DNA of 5,650 nt from Bacteroidota bacterium (GTDB taxonomy: Bacteria; Bacteroidota; Bacteroidia; Cytophagales; Cyclobacteriaceae): assembly GCA_023412765.1 (NCBI GenBank), contig JAEZBX010000161.1, positions 1 to 5,650 on the forward strand, given 5' to 3'. The notes below the pieces were generated by a model, which saw only the letters and a list, made by a program, of their open reading frames with translations, searched no databases and was not told the origin of the DNA. Positions 1 to 5,650 of this stretch are shown piece by piece (within the stretch, counting starts at the first letter, position 1; the number at the start of each line of letters is the position of its first letter). A program made the translations under genes and the position numbers.

Positions 1-1673
1 TCAGTACAGCACTTCTATCGACACTGCCTCAAACGATCATTGCTCAAAGTGTTACTGATCTCATTATAAAATATGGTGAAGATAAAGGAGCCTTATACAG
101 GACGTATAGGGTTCATGAATCATCAACGTTTTATGATCGCATGACCAGATTTTACAATGAGTTTGGTAAGGAACTGAATAAAGTAGACTTTACTAAGCTG
201 ACAAAGACGGAAAAGGCTGATTATATCTTGCTAAAAAATCAGATTGAAAAGGACCAGTATTTCTTTGGGTTGGACAAGATAGAATTTGACGAAGTAGCCC
301 ACGTTGTAAAGTTTGCGACACCGTTATACGATTTTATTTTACAACGGGCAGACGGAAAAAGTCCGGATGCACGGGCTGTAGCTAGCGCTTTTGACGCGAT
401 GAGTGCCACGTTCGCAAAGGAAAATGAAAACTTAAAAAAGTCACCTTTTTCTAGTTGGCAAAAAGCTGAAAAGGCGTTTCAGGTCGTCGAAGGGTTGCGC
501 AGAGGACTTGTTGAAGCATATCATTTTTATAAGGGATATGATCCAATGTTTTCATGGTGGTCGGAGAGACCTTTCATTGCTCTAGATTCATCCATGAGCA
601 AGTATGCAAAATTGCTTCGAACAAATTACACAAACACCTCTGTAAAAGATGATGGCAGTGGCATTATAGGAAAGCCAATTGGTAGAGCAGCATTGATCAA
701 AAGTTTGCAGACGGAATTCATTCCTTATTCACCGGAAGAACTTATTGCAATAGCCCAAAAACAATTTGCCTGGTGCGATGCGGAGATGCTGAAGGCGTCC
801 AAAGAACTGGGCTTTGGAAACAACTGGAAAGGAGCACTCGAAAAAGTAAAGAATACCTATGTGGCACCGGGCGAACAACCGGCAATGGTGGTAGGCCTTG
901 CAGAAGAAGCAGTTAAATTTTTGGAAGAAAGAGACCTGGTGACAATACCGCCGTTGGCTAAGGAAACATGGCGAACTACTATGATGTCGCCGGAGGCGCA
1001 ACGCTTGAATCCTTTTTTTCTCGGTGGAGAAGAAATCATCATATCATATCCGACTAACGATATGGAGCACCGAGAGAAGCTGATGAGCATGCGAGGCAAC
1101 AATCCTCATTTTTCAAAGGCAACTGTTCACCATGAACTTATACCAGGGCACCATCTTCAGCAGTTCATGCAAAGCAGGCATAAAACCTATCGCTATATTT
1201 TTGATACTCCTTTTTGGATAGAGGGGTGGGCCCTTTACTGGGAACTCAACCTGTGGGACAAGGGATTCGCCAAAAGTCCTGAGGATAGAATCGGGATGTT
1301 GTTCTGGCGGATGCATCGATGTGCGAGAATTATTTTTTCCCTTAGCTACCACCTGGAAAAGATGACACCGCAGCAGTGCATTGATTTCTTGGTCGACCGT
1401 GTTGGCCACGAATATGCCAACGCAGAGGCTGAGGTACGACGGTCGTTTACGGGCGGATATGGTCCTTTGTACCAGATAGCTTACATGATCGGAGGCTTAC
1501 AGCTTTACGAACTCAAGAATGAACTCGTCGGATCAGGTAAGATGACTGAAAAGCAGTTTCATGATAGCGTCCTAAAAGAGAATAGCATTCCCATTGAAAT
1601 TCTGCGCGCTATTTTAAGGGAGGAAGATCTCCCAGAAAGCTACAAGCCAAGTTGGAAATTCATGAAAACGTAA
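1..1673 (+). CDS. DUF885 family secreted metallopeptidase-like protein (5' end missing)
   Basis: The reading frame is open from base 3 to the TAA at 1671-1673, giving 556 visible residues, so the true start lies left of the window. The ATG at 141 is internal: the 46 codons before it are in frame and protein-like. The first visible residues (STALLSTLPQTIIAQ) look like the end of a signal peptide, so the protein is probably exported to the periplasm or outer surface. The family hallmark HELIPGHHLQ starts at visible residue 377 (codon at 1131), and EGWALYWE follows at 407. In DUF885 proteins, which resemble gluzincin metallopeptidases, the two histidines and a downstream glutamate are the likely metal ligands; their assignment here is inference. 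The C-terminal block with YQIAYMIGGLQLYELK is also typical. Length fits the family (about 570-600 residues), so only the signal-peptide start is probably missing. The substrate is unknown; a peptidase or carboxypeptidase role is presumed. Confidence 0.88.
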   Translation, partial: STALLSTLPQTIIAQSVTDLIIKYGEDKGALYRTYRVHESSTFYDRMTRFYNEFGKELNKVDFTKLTKTEKADYILLKNQIEKDQYFFGLDKIEFDEVAHVVKFATPLYDFILQRADGKSPDARAVASAFDAMSATFAKENENLKKSPFSSWQKAEKAFQVVEGLRRGLVEAYHFYKGYDPMFSWWSERPFIALDSSMSKYAKLLRTNYTNTSVKDDGSGIIGKPIGRAALIKSLQTEFIPYSPEELIAIAQKQFAWCDAEMLKASKELGFGNNWKGALEKVKNTYVAPGEQPAMVVGLAEEAVKFLEERDLVTIPPLAKETWRTTMMSPEAQRLNPFFLGGEEIIISYPTNDMEHREKLMSMRGNNPHFSKATVHHELIPGHHLQQFMQSRHKTYRYIFDTPFWIEGWALYWELNLWDKGFAKSPEDRIGMLFWRMHRCARIIFSLSYHLEKMTPQQCIDFLVDRVGHEYANAEAEVRRSFTGGYGPLYQIAYMIGGLQLYELKNELVGSGKMTEKQFHDSVLKENSIPIEILRAILREEDLPESYKPSWKFMKT

Positions 1674-1727
1674 ATTGCCAAATTCTAGTCTATGTGAACC
1701 TGTATTTAAAGACGTAAATCTTACTAC

Positions 1728-2264
1728 ATGAAACTGATTGAGGCGATTGATCTTATCCGGCCTGCACTCTCGGGAGGCATGGGCGGGCAGACGTGGGCGG
1801 ATCTCGGTTGTGGGGCCGGCCTTTTCACAAAAGCCTTAGCATCTTTGCTTGGACCTGAAAGTAAAGTCTATGCTGTTGACAATGAACATCAACAGATGAA
1901 AGGTGAAGAAGGTAAATCTGCTATTGAATTCATCAAGGCTGATTTCATCTTTGATGTGCTTCCATTCTCTCTCCTCAATGGAATCCTCATGGCCAATTCC
2001 TTGCACTACGTTAACGACAAGAGTTCATTTATCAATAAACTTAAACATCATCTTCTACCAGATGGCAGGTTAATTATTATTGAGTACGATACAACTCGAG
2101 CAAACACCTGGGTACCATATCCGATTTCTTTTGACCAGCTGTCAATGCTTTTGGCAGATCATCGTTTTGAAAAAATAGCAAAGATCGGAGAGCGAAATTC
2201 GATTTATAGATCGGGAAAAATGTATGCTAGTGTGGCTGCCGCACCAGGAATTAGCATCAAGTAG
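1728..2264 (+). CDS. Class I SAM-dependent methyltransferase, short form
   Basis: This 178-residue protein carries the Rossmann-fold SAM-binding signature. Motif I is DLGCGAG at residues 25-31. The acidic residue closing strand 2 is D51 in VYAVDN, expected to hold the ribose hydroxyls of SAM, and D72 in KADF is the likely adenine-side residue. NSLHYV (90-95) and the strand LIIIEYD followed by WVPYPISF complete the usual core. The N-terminal QTWADLGCG and the WVPYPISF segment match, from memory, a family common in Bacteroidota. It is shorter than many small-molecule methyltransferases and has no added substrate domain, so the methyl acceptor cannot be named. No signal peptide or membrane segment is seen, so it should be cytoplasmic. 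The gene starts 54 bases after the preceding stop. No strong ribosome binding site precedes the ATG, which is common in this phylum. The start fits because only about 24 residues precede motif I. Confidence 0.87.
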   Translation: MKLIEAIDLIRPALSGGMGGQTWADLGCGAGLFTKALASLLGPESKVYAVDNEHQQMKGEEGKSAIEFIKADFIFDVLPFSLLNGILMANSLHYVNDKSSFINKLKHHLLPDGRLIIIEYDTTRANTWVPYPISFDQLSMLLADHRFEKIAKIGERNSIYRSGKMYASVAAAPGISIK

Positions 2265-2276
2265 CAGCTGCGAATA
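2265..2276 (+). repeat. Intergenic 12-base word, copy 1
   Basis: CAGCTGCGAATA follows directly after the TAG of the methyltransferase gene. The identical word lies in the next intergenic gap at 3077-3088. Similarity continues weakly beyond the exact match, with about 16 of 21 positions identical. Function is unknown. Confidence 0.5.
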
Positions 2277-2280
2277 ATTT

Positions 2281-2294
2281 AGGCGAGGTTTATG
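2281..2294 (+). promoter_or_regulatory. Possible ribosome binding site with out-of-frame ATG
   Basis: AGGCGAGG at 2281-2288 is the most Shine-Dalgarno-like sequence in this gap and stands just before an ATG at 2292. That ATG opens a 36-codon frame (METTTEFFFLYSDQ...) that is out of register with the membrane-protein gene. Adding one base within the T8 run at 2310-2317 would join it to that gene and add 15 residues (METTTEFFFPIFRPA) at its N-terminus. It may be a fortuitous match, a short upstream frame, or the true start read through by slippage or hidden by a sequence error. Confidence 0.3.
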
Positions 2295-2335
2295 GAAACA
2301 ACGACGGAATTTTTTTTCCTATATTCAGACCAGCG

Positions 2336-3058
2336 ATGGCAATACCAGCAAAGTATTTTAAGAGTAAACTTTTTTTTACAGTTGGTATCATTGGCCTATT
2401 AGCTGTTCTGATTGGCTTCTCAACGACATTCTTCCTTCCATTAAGTAAAGGTACATTCAGGGCACCAGCCATAGTGCATATTCACGCAGCCTTTGCGTTT
2501 GCTTGGGTGCTACTTTTTATTCTGCAGGCAGTATTTATACAGACTAAGAATATTAAGCTGCATAAGAAATTAGGTGTACTGGGAATGTTAATTGGCGCCG
2601 GAATTGTGATAACCTTTGTTCCTGTGGGATTGTTCCAAGTCAAAAAGGAATTGGATGCTGGCCTTGGGCAAACTGCTATCTCATCAATCGTTGGAATAAT
2701 TACCTCAGGTGTTATTTTTGGATCGTTGGTAATCGCTGCTCTTCTTAAGAGGAATCAACCGTTGATTCACAAGCACCTTATGCTCCTCGCAACCATTTTG
2801 CTTCTATGGCCAGCCTGGTTTCGGTTTAGACATTTTTTTCCATCAGTGCCACATCCTGATATTTGGTTTGCTGTGGTTTTAGCAGACAGCTTATTCATTA
2901 TAAGTATTATTTGGTATAGGGTTGCGACTGGAAGACATAGTCAAACGTTATTGGTCATAGGTTCTTTGATTATTGTGGAACATATGATCGAAGTATATCT
3001 TTTTGATGGTACTGCATGGCGGTCATTGGCAAATGCTATTTATGGCGTGTTGTCATAA
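2336..3058 (+). CDS. Multi-pass membrane protein with conserved-looking histidines
   Basis: This 240-residue protein is almost entirely hydrophobic, with about seven predicted membrane helices near residues 12-33, 46-68, 79-100, 114-137, 147-163, 176-195 and 203-222. Histidines sit at helix ends: H48 and H50 in VHIHAAFAFAW, H76 in KLHKKLG, and H145 and H147 in LIHKHLMLL. The patterns HxHAxxxxxWxLLFxLQ, LHxxLGxLG and HKxLMLLAT recall a family of uncharacterised inner-membrane proteins, loosely like DUF2306 or DUF420 (CtaM-like). The histidines could bind haem or metal, but that is inference and no function can be assigned. The ATG at 2336 is the first in-frame start that leaves a normal N-terminus before helix 1, though it has no good ribosome binding site; an alternative start at 2292 is out of frame. 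The gene follows the methyltransferase by 71 bases. Confidence 0.82.
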   Translation: MAIPAKYFKSKLFFTVGIIGLLAVLIGFSTTFFLPLSKGTFRAPAIVHIHAAFAFAWVLLFILQAVFIQTKNIKLHKKLGVLGMLIGAGIVITFVPVGLFQVKKELDAGLGQTAISSIVGIITSGVIFGSLVIAALLKRNQPLIHKHLMLLATILLLWPAWFRFRHFFPSVPHPDIWFAVVLADSLFIISIIWYRVATGRHSQTLLVIGSLIIVEHMIEVYLFDGTAWRSLANAIYGVLS

Positions 3059-3070
3059 CGATAATATTTG
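3039..3070 (+). promoter_or_regulatory. Weak Bacteroidota-type promoter candidate
   Basis: TTTA at 3039-3042 and AATATTTG at 3063-3070 are separated by 20 bases. This resembles the Bacteroidota consensus TTTG, 19-21 bases, TAnnTTTG, with one mismatch in each box. It would overlap the end of the membrane-protein gene and drive the pentapeptide-repeat gene from a start near 3077. It is a by-eye match only. Confidence 0.27.
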
Positions 3071-3076
3071 TTCAAA

Positions 3077-3088
3077 CAGCTGCGAATA
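3077..3088 (+). repeat. Intergenic 12-base word, copy 2
   Basis: This is an exact copy of the CAGCTGCGAATA found at 2265-2276, here 18 bases after the TAA of the membrane-protein gene. It lies within the 92-base leader of the pentapeptide-repeat gene. Confidence 0.5.
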
Positions 3089-3150
3089 GTAAATGCCCGA
3101 AACCCAATACCTTCATCATTATTAATTTGGATATCAATATCACATTAAAC

Positions 3151-3726
3151 ATGAACGAGATTTACGTTAGCGACCAAACATTCGACAAAGACAGTTTCAC
3201 TAAAACCCGCCTGGAGAAGGGTGAGTACGAAAATTGTATTTTCAAGATGTGCGACTTTTCGGAGTATGATCTTTCAGGTTTCAGGTTTTCGGAGTGCGAG
3301 TTTATCGGAAGTAATTTAAGTCTGTCGAAATTGAACAAGACTGCATTGCAGGGTATAAGATTCCGTGATTGCAAGTTAATGGGACTTCATTTTTACACGT
3401 GTAACGAATTTAACCTTTCCATTTCGTTTGATAACTGTATTGTGAATCATTCGTCGTTCTATAAAATGAAATTGAGGAAGACATCTTTCAAAAATACTCA
3501 GCTACAGGAGACAGATTTTACTGAATGCGATTTGAGTAGTTCAGTATTCGACAAATGTGATCTTACAAAGGCAATGTTTGAAAACAGTATTCTTGACAAG
3601 GTTGACTTTCGGTCTGCTTATAACTATGTAATTGATCCCGAGATGAACCGTGTAAAAAAAGCAAAATTTTCTCTGCCAGGTATTGTAGGACTCTTGGCGA
3701 AGTATGACATAGAAATTGAGAGTTAA
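3151..3726 (+). CDS. Pentapeptide-repeat protein (Qnr/McbG-like)
   Basis: The 191-residue product is nearly all pentapeptide repeat. Phe, Leu or another large residue recurs every five positions from 26 to 81 (Y26, F31, F36, L41, F46, F51, L56, L61, L66, F71, L76, F81). It recurs again from 93 to 153 (F93, V98, F103, L108, F113, L118, F123, L128, F133, L138, F143, L148, F153), about 25 repeats in all. Such repeats form a right-handed four-sided helix. The register slips by two residues at 82-92, splitting the helix into two blocks as in Qnr-type proteins. The tail NYVIDPEMNRVKKAKFS to KYDIEIES caps it. Known relatives (Qnr, MfpA, McbG) mimic DNA and shield gyrase, but many family members have no known role, so quinolone protection is unproven. 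The frame is open further upstream to an ATG at 3016, but that overlaps the membrane-protein gene and its 45 extra residues carry no repeat pattern, so the ATG at 3151 is preferred. Confidence 0.9.
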   Translation: MNEIYVSDQTFDKDSFTKTRLEKGEYENCIFKMCDFSEYDLSGFRFSECEFIGSNLSLSKLNKTALQGIRFRDCKLMGLHFYTCNEFNLSISFDNCIVNHSSFYKMKLRKTSFKNTQLQETDFTECDLSSSVFDKCDLTKAMFENSILDKVDFRSAYNYVIDPEMNRVKKAKFSLPGIVGLLAKYDIEIES

Positions 3727-3838
3727 TTTCGAACACTGAATTTGGTTTGAGTCCGTTGTGGACCTTATGTTGATTGCTTTGTGCCGTATCTGTTGTCAAC
3801 ATGACGAAAGAAGAGACAAAAGGTTCCAGTGTGTCACC

Positions 3839-3859
3839 CTATACCTTATACCCTATACC
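3839..3859 (+). repeat. Three tandem heptamers, (C/T)TATACC
   Basis: CTATACC, TTATACC and CTATACC follow each other without gaps, differing in one base. The tract is preceded by CC and followed by TTTCAG. It is a short simple-sequence tract in intergenic DNA; no role is visible. Confidence 0.75.
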
Positions 3860-3928
3860 TTTCAGTACTAGCCCCTAATCGCTCTCAGCTTGTTCGAAAC
3901 CTCAAAAAGAATTTAATTGCTACTCCAT

Positions 3929-3961
3929 AGCTGTCGGCTGAAAGCTGTCAGCTGACAGCTT
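3929..3961 (+). repeat. Tandem 14-mer pair ending in a perfect 20-bp palindrome
   Basis: AGCTGTCGGCTGAA (3929-3942) and AGCTGTCAGCTGAC (3943-3956) are adjacent copies differing at two positions. The second copy lies within a perfect palindrome at 3942-3961 (AAGCTGTCAGCTGACAGCTT). In RNA this could fold as an 8-bp stem (AAGCTGTC/GACAGCTT) with an AGCT loop. The first copy's AGCTGTC could compete for the same 3' arm GACAGCT. It ends 6 bases before the ATG of the GMC gene, where a ribosome binding site would normally lie, so it could be an operator, a translation-control hairpin or merely a dispersed intergenic repeat. Confidence 0.7.
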
Positions 3962-3967
3962 ATTATT

Positions 3968-5650
3968 ATGAACATAACAGGAGACGCACTTAAGAAAAAT
4001 ACCTACGATGCAATTGTCATAGGATCGGGAATTACAGGAGGATGGGCAGCTAAAGAATTATGCGAGCAAGGATTGAGAACCTTGGTGATCGAGCGTGGCC
4101 GCGCGGTGAAACATTTAAATGATTATCCTACTGCAACACTTGATCCATGGGATTTCAAACTTCGGGGACGACTTACTGCAAAAGAACATCAAGACAATCC
4201 GATCCTTAGCCGGTGTTATGCTTACGAGGAACCGACGAAACATTTTTTTGTCAAAGATGAGGAGCACCCTTACGTTCAGGAAAAACCTTTTGATTGGATA
4301 CGTGGCTATCAGGAGGGAGGCAAGTCTTTGATCTGGGCGAGGCAGACTCAGAGGTGGAGTCATTTTGATTTTGAAGCGCCCGCCCGAGATGGATTTGCTG
4401 TACCATGGCCGGTGACCTACAAAGAGATGGCACCGTGGTATTCTCACGTTGAAAAATTTATCGGAATAAGCGGAAACCGTGACGGCCTTGAAACTCTGCC
4501 GGACTGCGAATCGCTTCCACCTTGGGAAATGAACTGTGTTGAAAAACACATTCAAGGAAAGATAAGGGACCGGTACCCCGACCGTTATCCGGTTATCGGG
4601 CGATGTGCACATCTTACCGAACCACAAGAAATTCATCTCAGCCAGGGAAGAGGAAAGTGCCAGGCGCGGCATTTATGTTATCGAGGCTGCCCGTACGGCG
4701 GATATTTCAGTTCTAACTCTTCGACTCTTCCCTGGGCAGCAAAGACGGGGAATCTTACAGTACGTACCGATGCAGTTGTGCATTCAATTATTTATGACGA
4801 TAAGGAAGGGAAAGCCTCAGGTGTGAGAATTATTGATGCCAATTCAAAAGAGGAAGAGGAATATTTTGCCAGGGTAATCTTTGTTAATGCGGCATGTCTT
4901 AACAGCAATTTGATTCTGTTAAATTCTAAATCATCACGGTTCCCGAATGGGTTAGGCAATGATAACGGTTTATTGGGTAAGTATGTCGCATTCCATAATT
5001 ATCGCGGAAACGCCTTTGCAGATTTCGAAGGATATGAAGATCAATATTACGAAGGTCGCAGGCCCACCGCTATCATGATGCCATCATTTAGAAATGTTCA
5101 TAAACAGGAAACGGATTTCTTAAGAGGCTATATGGTTTTTTACACAGCATCTCGGGCTGGATGGAACAGGGGAGAAAAATTGATCGGGGAAGACTTAAAA
5201 AAAGAAGTGGCGAAACCAGGACCCTGGAGCATTTTCATGATGATGCAGGGAGAAACTATTCCGAAAGAATCCAACAAGGTCTACCTAAGCCCAGATAAAA
5301 CAGATGCTTGGGGAATACCATTGTTAACGACATCTATTGACTACGATGACAACGATATAAAATCTCTCAAAGACTTCCACGAACAGGCGAAGGCGATGCT
5401 GGATGCTGCTGGCTGCAAGAATATTGTTACGTATGATACTGGTCAGGCTCCCGGTCTGGATATTCATGAAATGGGAGGAGCACGGATGGGTAGCGATCCC
5501 AAGACTTCGCTGCTGAATAAATGGAACCAGTTTCACAATTGTAAAAATGTTTTTGTAACGGATGGTGCAGCAATGGTGTCAACGGGGACGCAGAATCCAT
5601 CGCTGACCTTCATGGCTTTTACGGCGCGTGCGGCTAACTATGCCGTTGGG
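3968..5650 (+). CDS. GMC family FAD-dependent oxidoreductase (3' end missing)
   Basis: The frame is open from the ATG at 3968 to the window edge, giving 561 residues with no stop. The FAD-binding Rossmann motif is VIGSGITGG at 17-25, closed by E42 in LVIERG. RGYQEGGKSLIWARQ starts at 112. A cysteine cluster follows as C231-x5-C237-x3-C241 in the block ending GCPYGGYFSSNSS. The GMC C-terminal domain has IHEMGGARMG with the likely catalytic H500, then VTDGAAMVSTGTQNPSLT with its partner N543. The family oxidises alcohol or sugar hydroxyls using FAD. This version resembles gluconate 2-dehydrogenase or glucoside 3-dehydrogenase large subunits, which usually work with a small 'subunit 3' and a cytochrome c. 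No such partner lies upstream, so it may lie beyond the right edge. No signal peptide or Tat motif is seen; export, if any, would depend on a partner. From recalled relatives, only about 5-15 residues are missing. The start fits because just 16 residues precede the FAD strand. Substrate is unproven. Confidence 0.9.
   Translation, partial: MNITGDALKKNTYDAIVIGSGITGGWAAKELCEQGLRTLVIERGRAVKHLNDYPTATLDPWDFKLRGRLTAKEHQDNPILSRCYAYEEPTKHFFVKDEEHPYVQEKPFDWIRGYQEGGKSLIWARQTQRWSHFDFEAPARDGFAVPWPVTYKEMAPWYSHVEKFIGISGNRDGLETLPDCESLPPWEMNCVEKHIQGKIRDRYPDRYPVIGRCAHLTEPQEIHLSQGRGKCQARHLCYRGCPYGGYFSSNSSTLPWAAKTGNLTVRTDAVVHSIIYDDKEGKASGVRIIDANSKEEEEYFARVIFVNAACLNSNLILLNSKSSRFPNGLGNDNGLLGKYVAFHNYRGNAFADFEGYEDQYYEGRRPTAIMMPSFRNVHKQETDFLRGYMVFYTASRAGWNRGEKLIGEDLKKEVAKPGPWSIFMMMQGETIPKESNKVYLSPDKTDAWGIPLLTTSIDYDDNDIKSLKDFHEQAKAMLDAAGCKNIVTYDTGQAPGLDIHEMGGARMGSDPKTSLLNKWNQFHNCKNVFVTDGAAMVSTGTQNPSLTFMAFTARAANYAVG

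Larger units (their letters stand above)
3727..3967. other. Repeat-rich 241-base intergenic region
   Basis: No credible gene is seen on either strand here. The minus-strand frame crossing 3563-3802 mostly overlaps the pentapeptide-repeat gene. The region contains a 9-base inverted repeat (TTTCGAACA at 3727-3735, TGTTCGAAA at 3891-3899), a 7-base inverted repeat (ATGTTGA at 3767-3773, TCAACAT at 3796-3802), a triple heptamer and a 20-bp palindrome. The two short inverted repeats could be chance. No hairpin followed by a T-run, and so no standard terminator, is visible. Confidence 0.6.

Noticed and set aside
3016..3150. Upstream extension of the pentapeptide-repeat gene to the ATG at 3016
   Set aside because: It would overlap the end of the membrane-protein gene by 43 bases, and its 45 residues show neither a signal peptide of normal form nor repeat structure.
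3563..3802. Minus-strand open frame of 79 codons across the end of the pentapeptide-repeat gene and the following gap
   Set aside because: About two thirds of it is antisense to a well-supported gene and it shows no recognisable motif. Its N-terminal 25 or so residues are read from repeat-rich intergenic DNA.
3767..3802. Stem ATGTTGA/TCAACAT as a terminator or integron attC-like site
   Set aside because: Seven base pairs with a 22-base loop is near chance level, there is no T-run after it, and the attC consensus ends (GTTRRRY/RYYYAAC) are not met.
3727..3899. Possible miniature transposable element bounded by TTTCGAACA and TGTTCGAAA
   Set aside because: The 9-base arms have a self-complementary core (TTCGAA) and could match by chance. 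The flanks (GAGTTAA and CCTCAAA) do not form a target-site duplication.
4115..4672. Minus-strand open frame of 185 codons
   Set aside because: It lies wholly antisense to the GMC oxidoreductase, whose motifs and codon pattern run through the same bases. Its translation has no family resemblance.
4119..4826. Two plus-strand open frames (4119-4331 and 4605-4826) inside the GMC gene
   Set aside because: Both are alternate-frame shadows; the GMC frame is continuous and carries all expected motifs.
1..5650. A multi-gene defence, secretion or biosynthetic system
   Set aside because: The five genes belong to unrelated families with gaps of 54-241 bases, and none carries a nuclease, ATPase, toxin, reverse transcriptase or transposase signature. 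Nothing supports a joint system.

Overview
The window reads as a stretch of chromosome from a member of the Bacteroidota (Cytophaga/Chitinophaga/Sphingobacteria-like). This is inferred from recalled family resemblance: the GMC oxidoreductase, the pentapeptide-repeat protein and the methyltransferase all look like versions common in that phylum. Weak or absent Shine-Dalgarno sequences, moderate A+T content and repeat-rich intergenic DNA agree with it. No database search was possible.

All five recognisable genes lie on the + strand. From left to right they are: (1) the 3' part of a DUF885-family secreted metallopeptidase-like protein whose start lies off the left edge (1-1673); (2) a short class I SAM-dependent methyltransferase (1728-2264); (3) a roughly seven-helix membrane protein with conserved-looking histidines (2336-3058); (4) a 191-residue pentapeptide-repeat protein of the Qnr/McbG type (3151-3726); (5) a GMC-family FAD oxidoreductase that runs off the right edge (3968-5650), lacking only a short C-terminal tail.

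The genes are separated by 54, 71, 92 and 241 bases. The first four could be partly co-transcribed, but the gaps allow separate promoters and no clear rho-independent terminator is visible. Nothing in the gene set indicates one shared pathway. It looks like a run of housekeeping and accessory genes, not a defence, biosynthetic or mobile system, and no transposase, integrase, phage gene, tRNA, rRNA or CRISPR array was seen.

The more interesting signals are small and intergenic: a 12-base word repeated after genes 2 and 3; two T8 runs near the start of gene 3, just downstream of a better-placed but out-of-frame ATG; a triple heptamer repeat in the 241-base gap; and a perfect 20-bp palindrome ending 6 bases before the start codon of the GMC gene.
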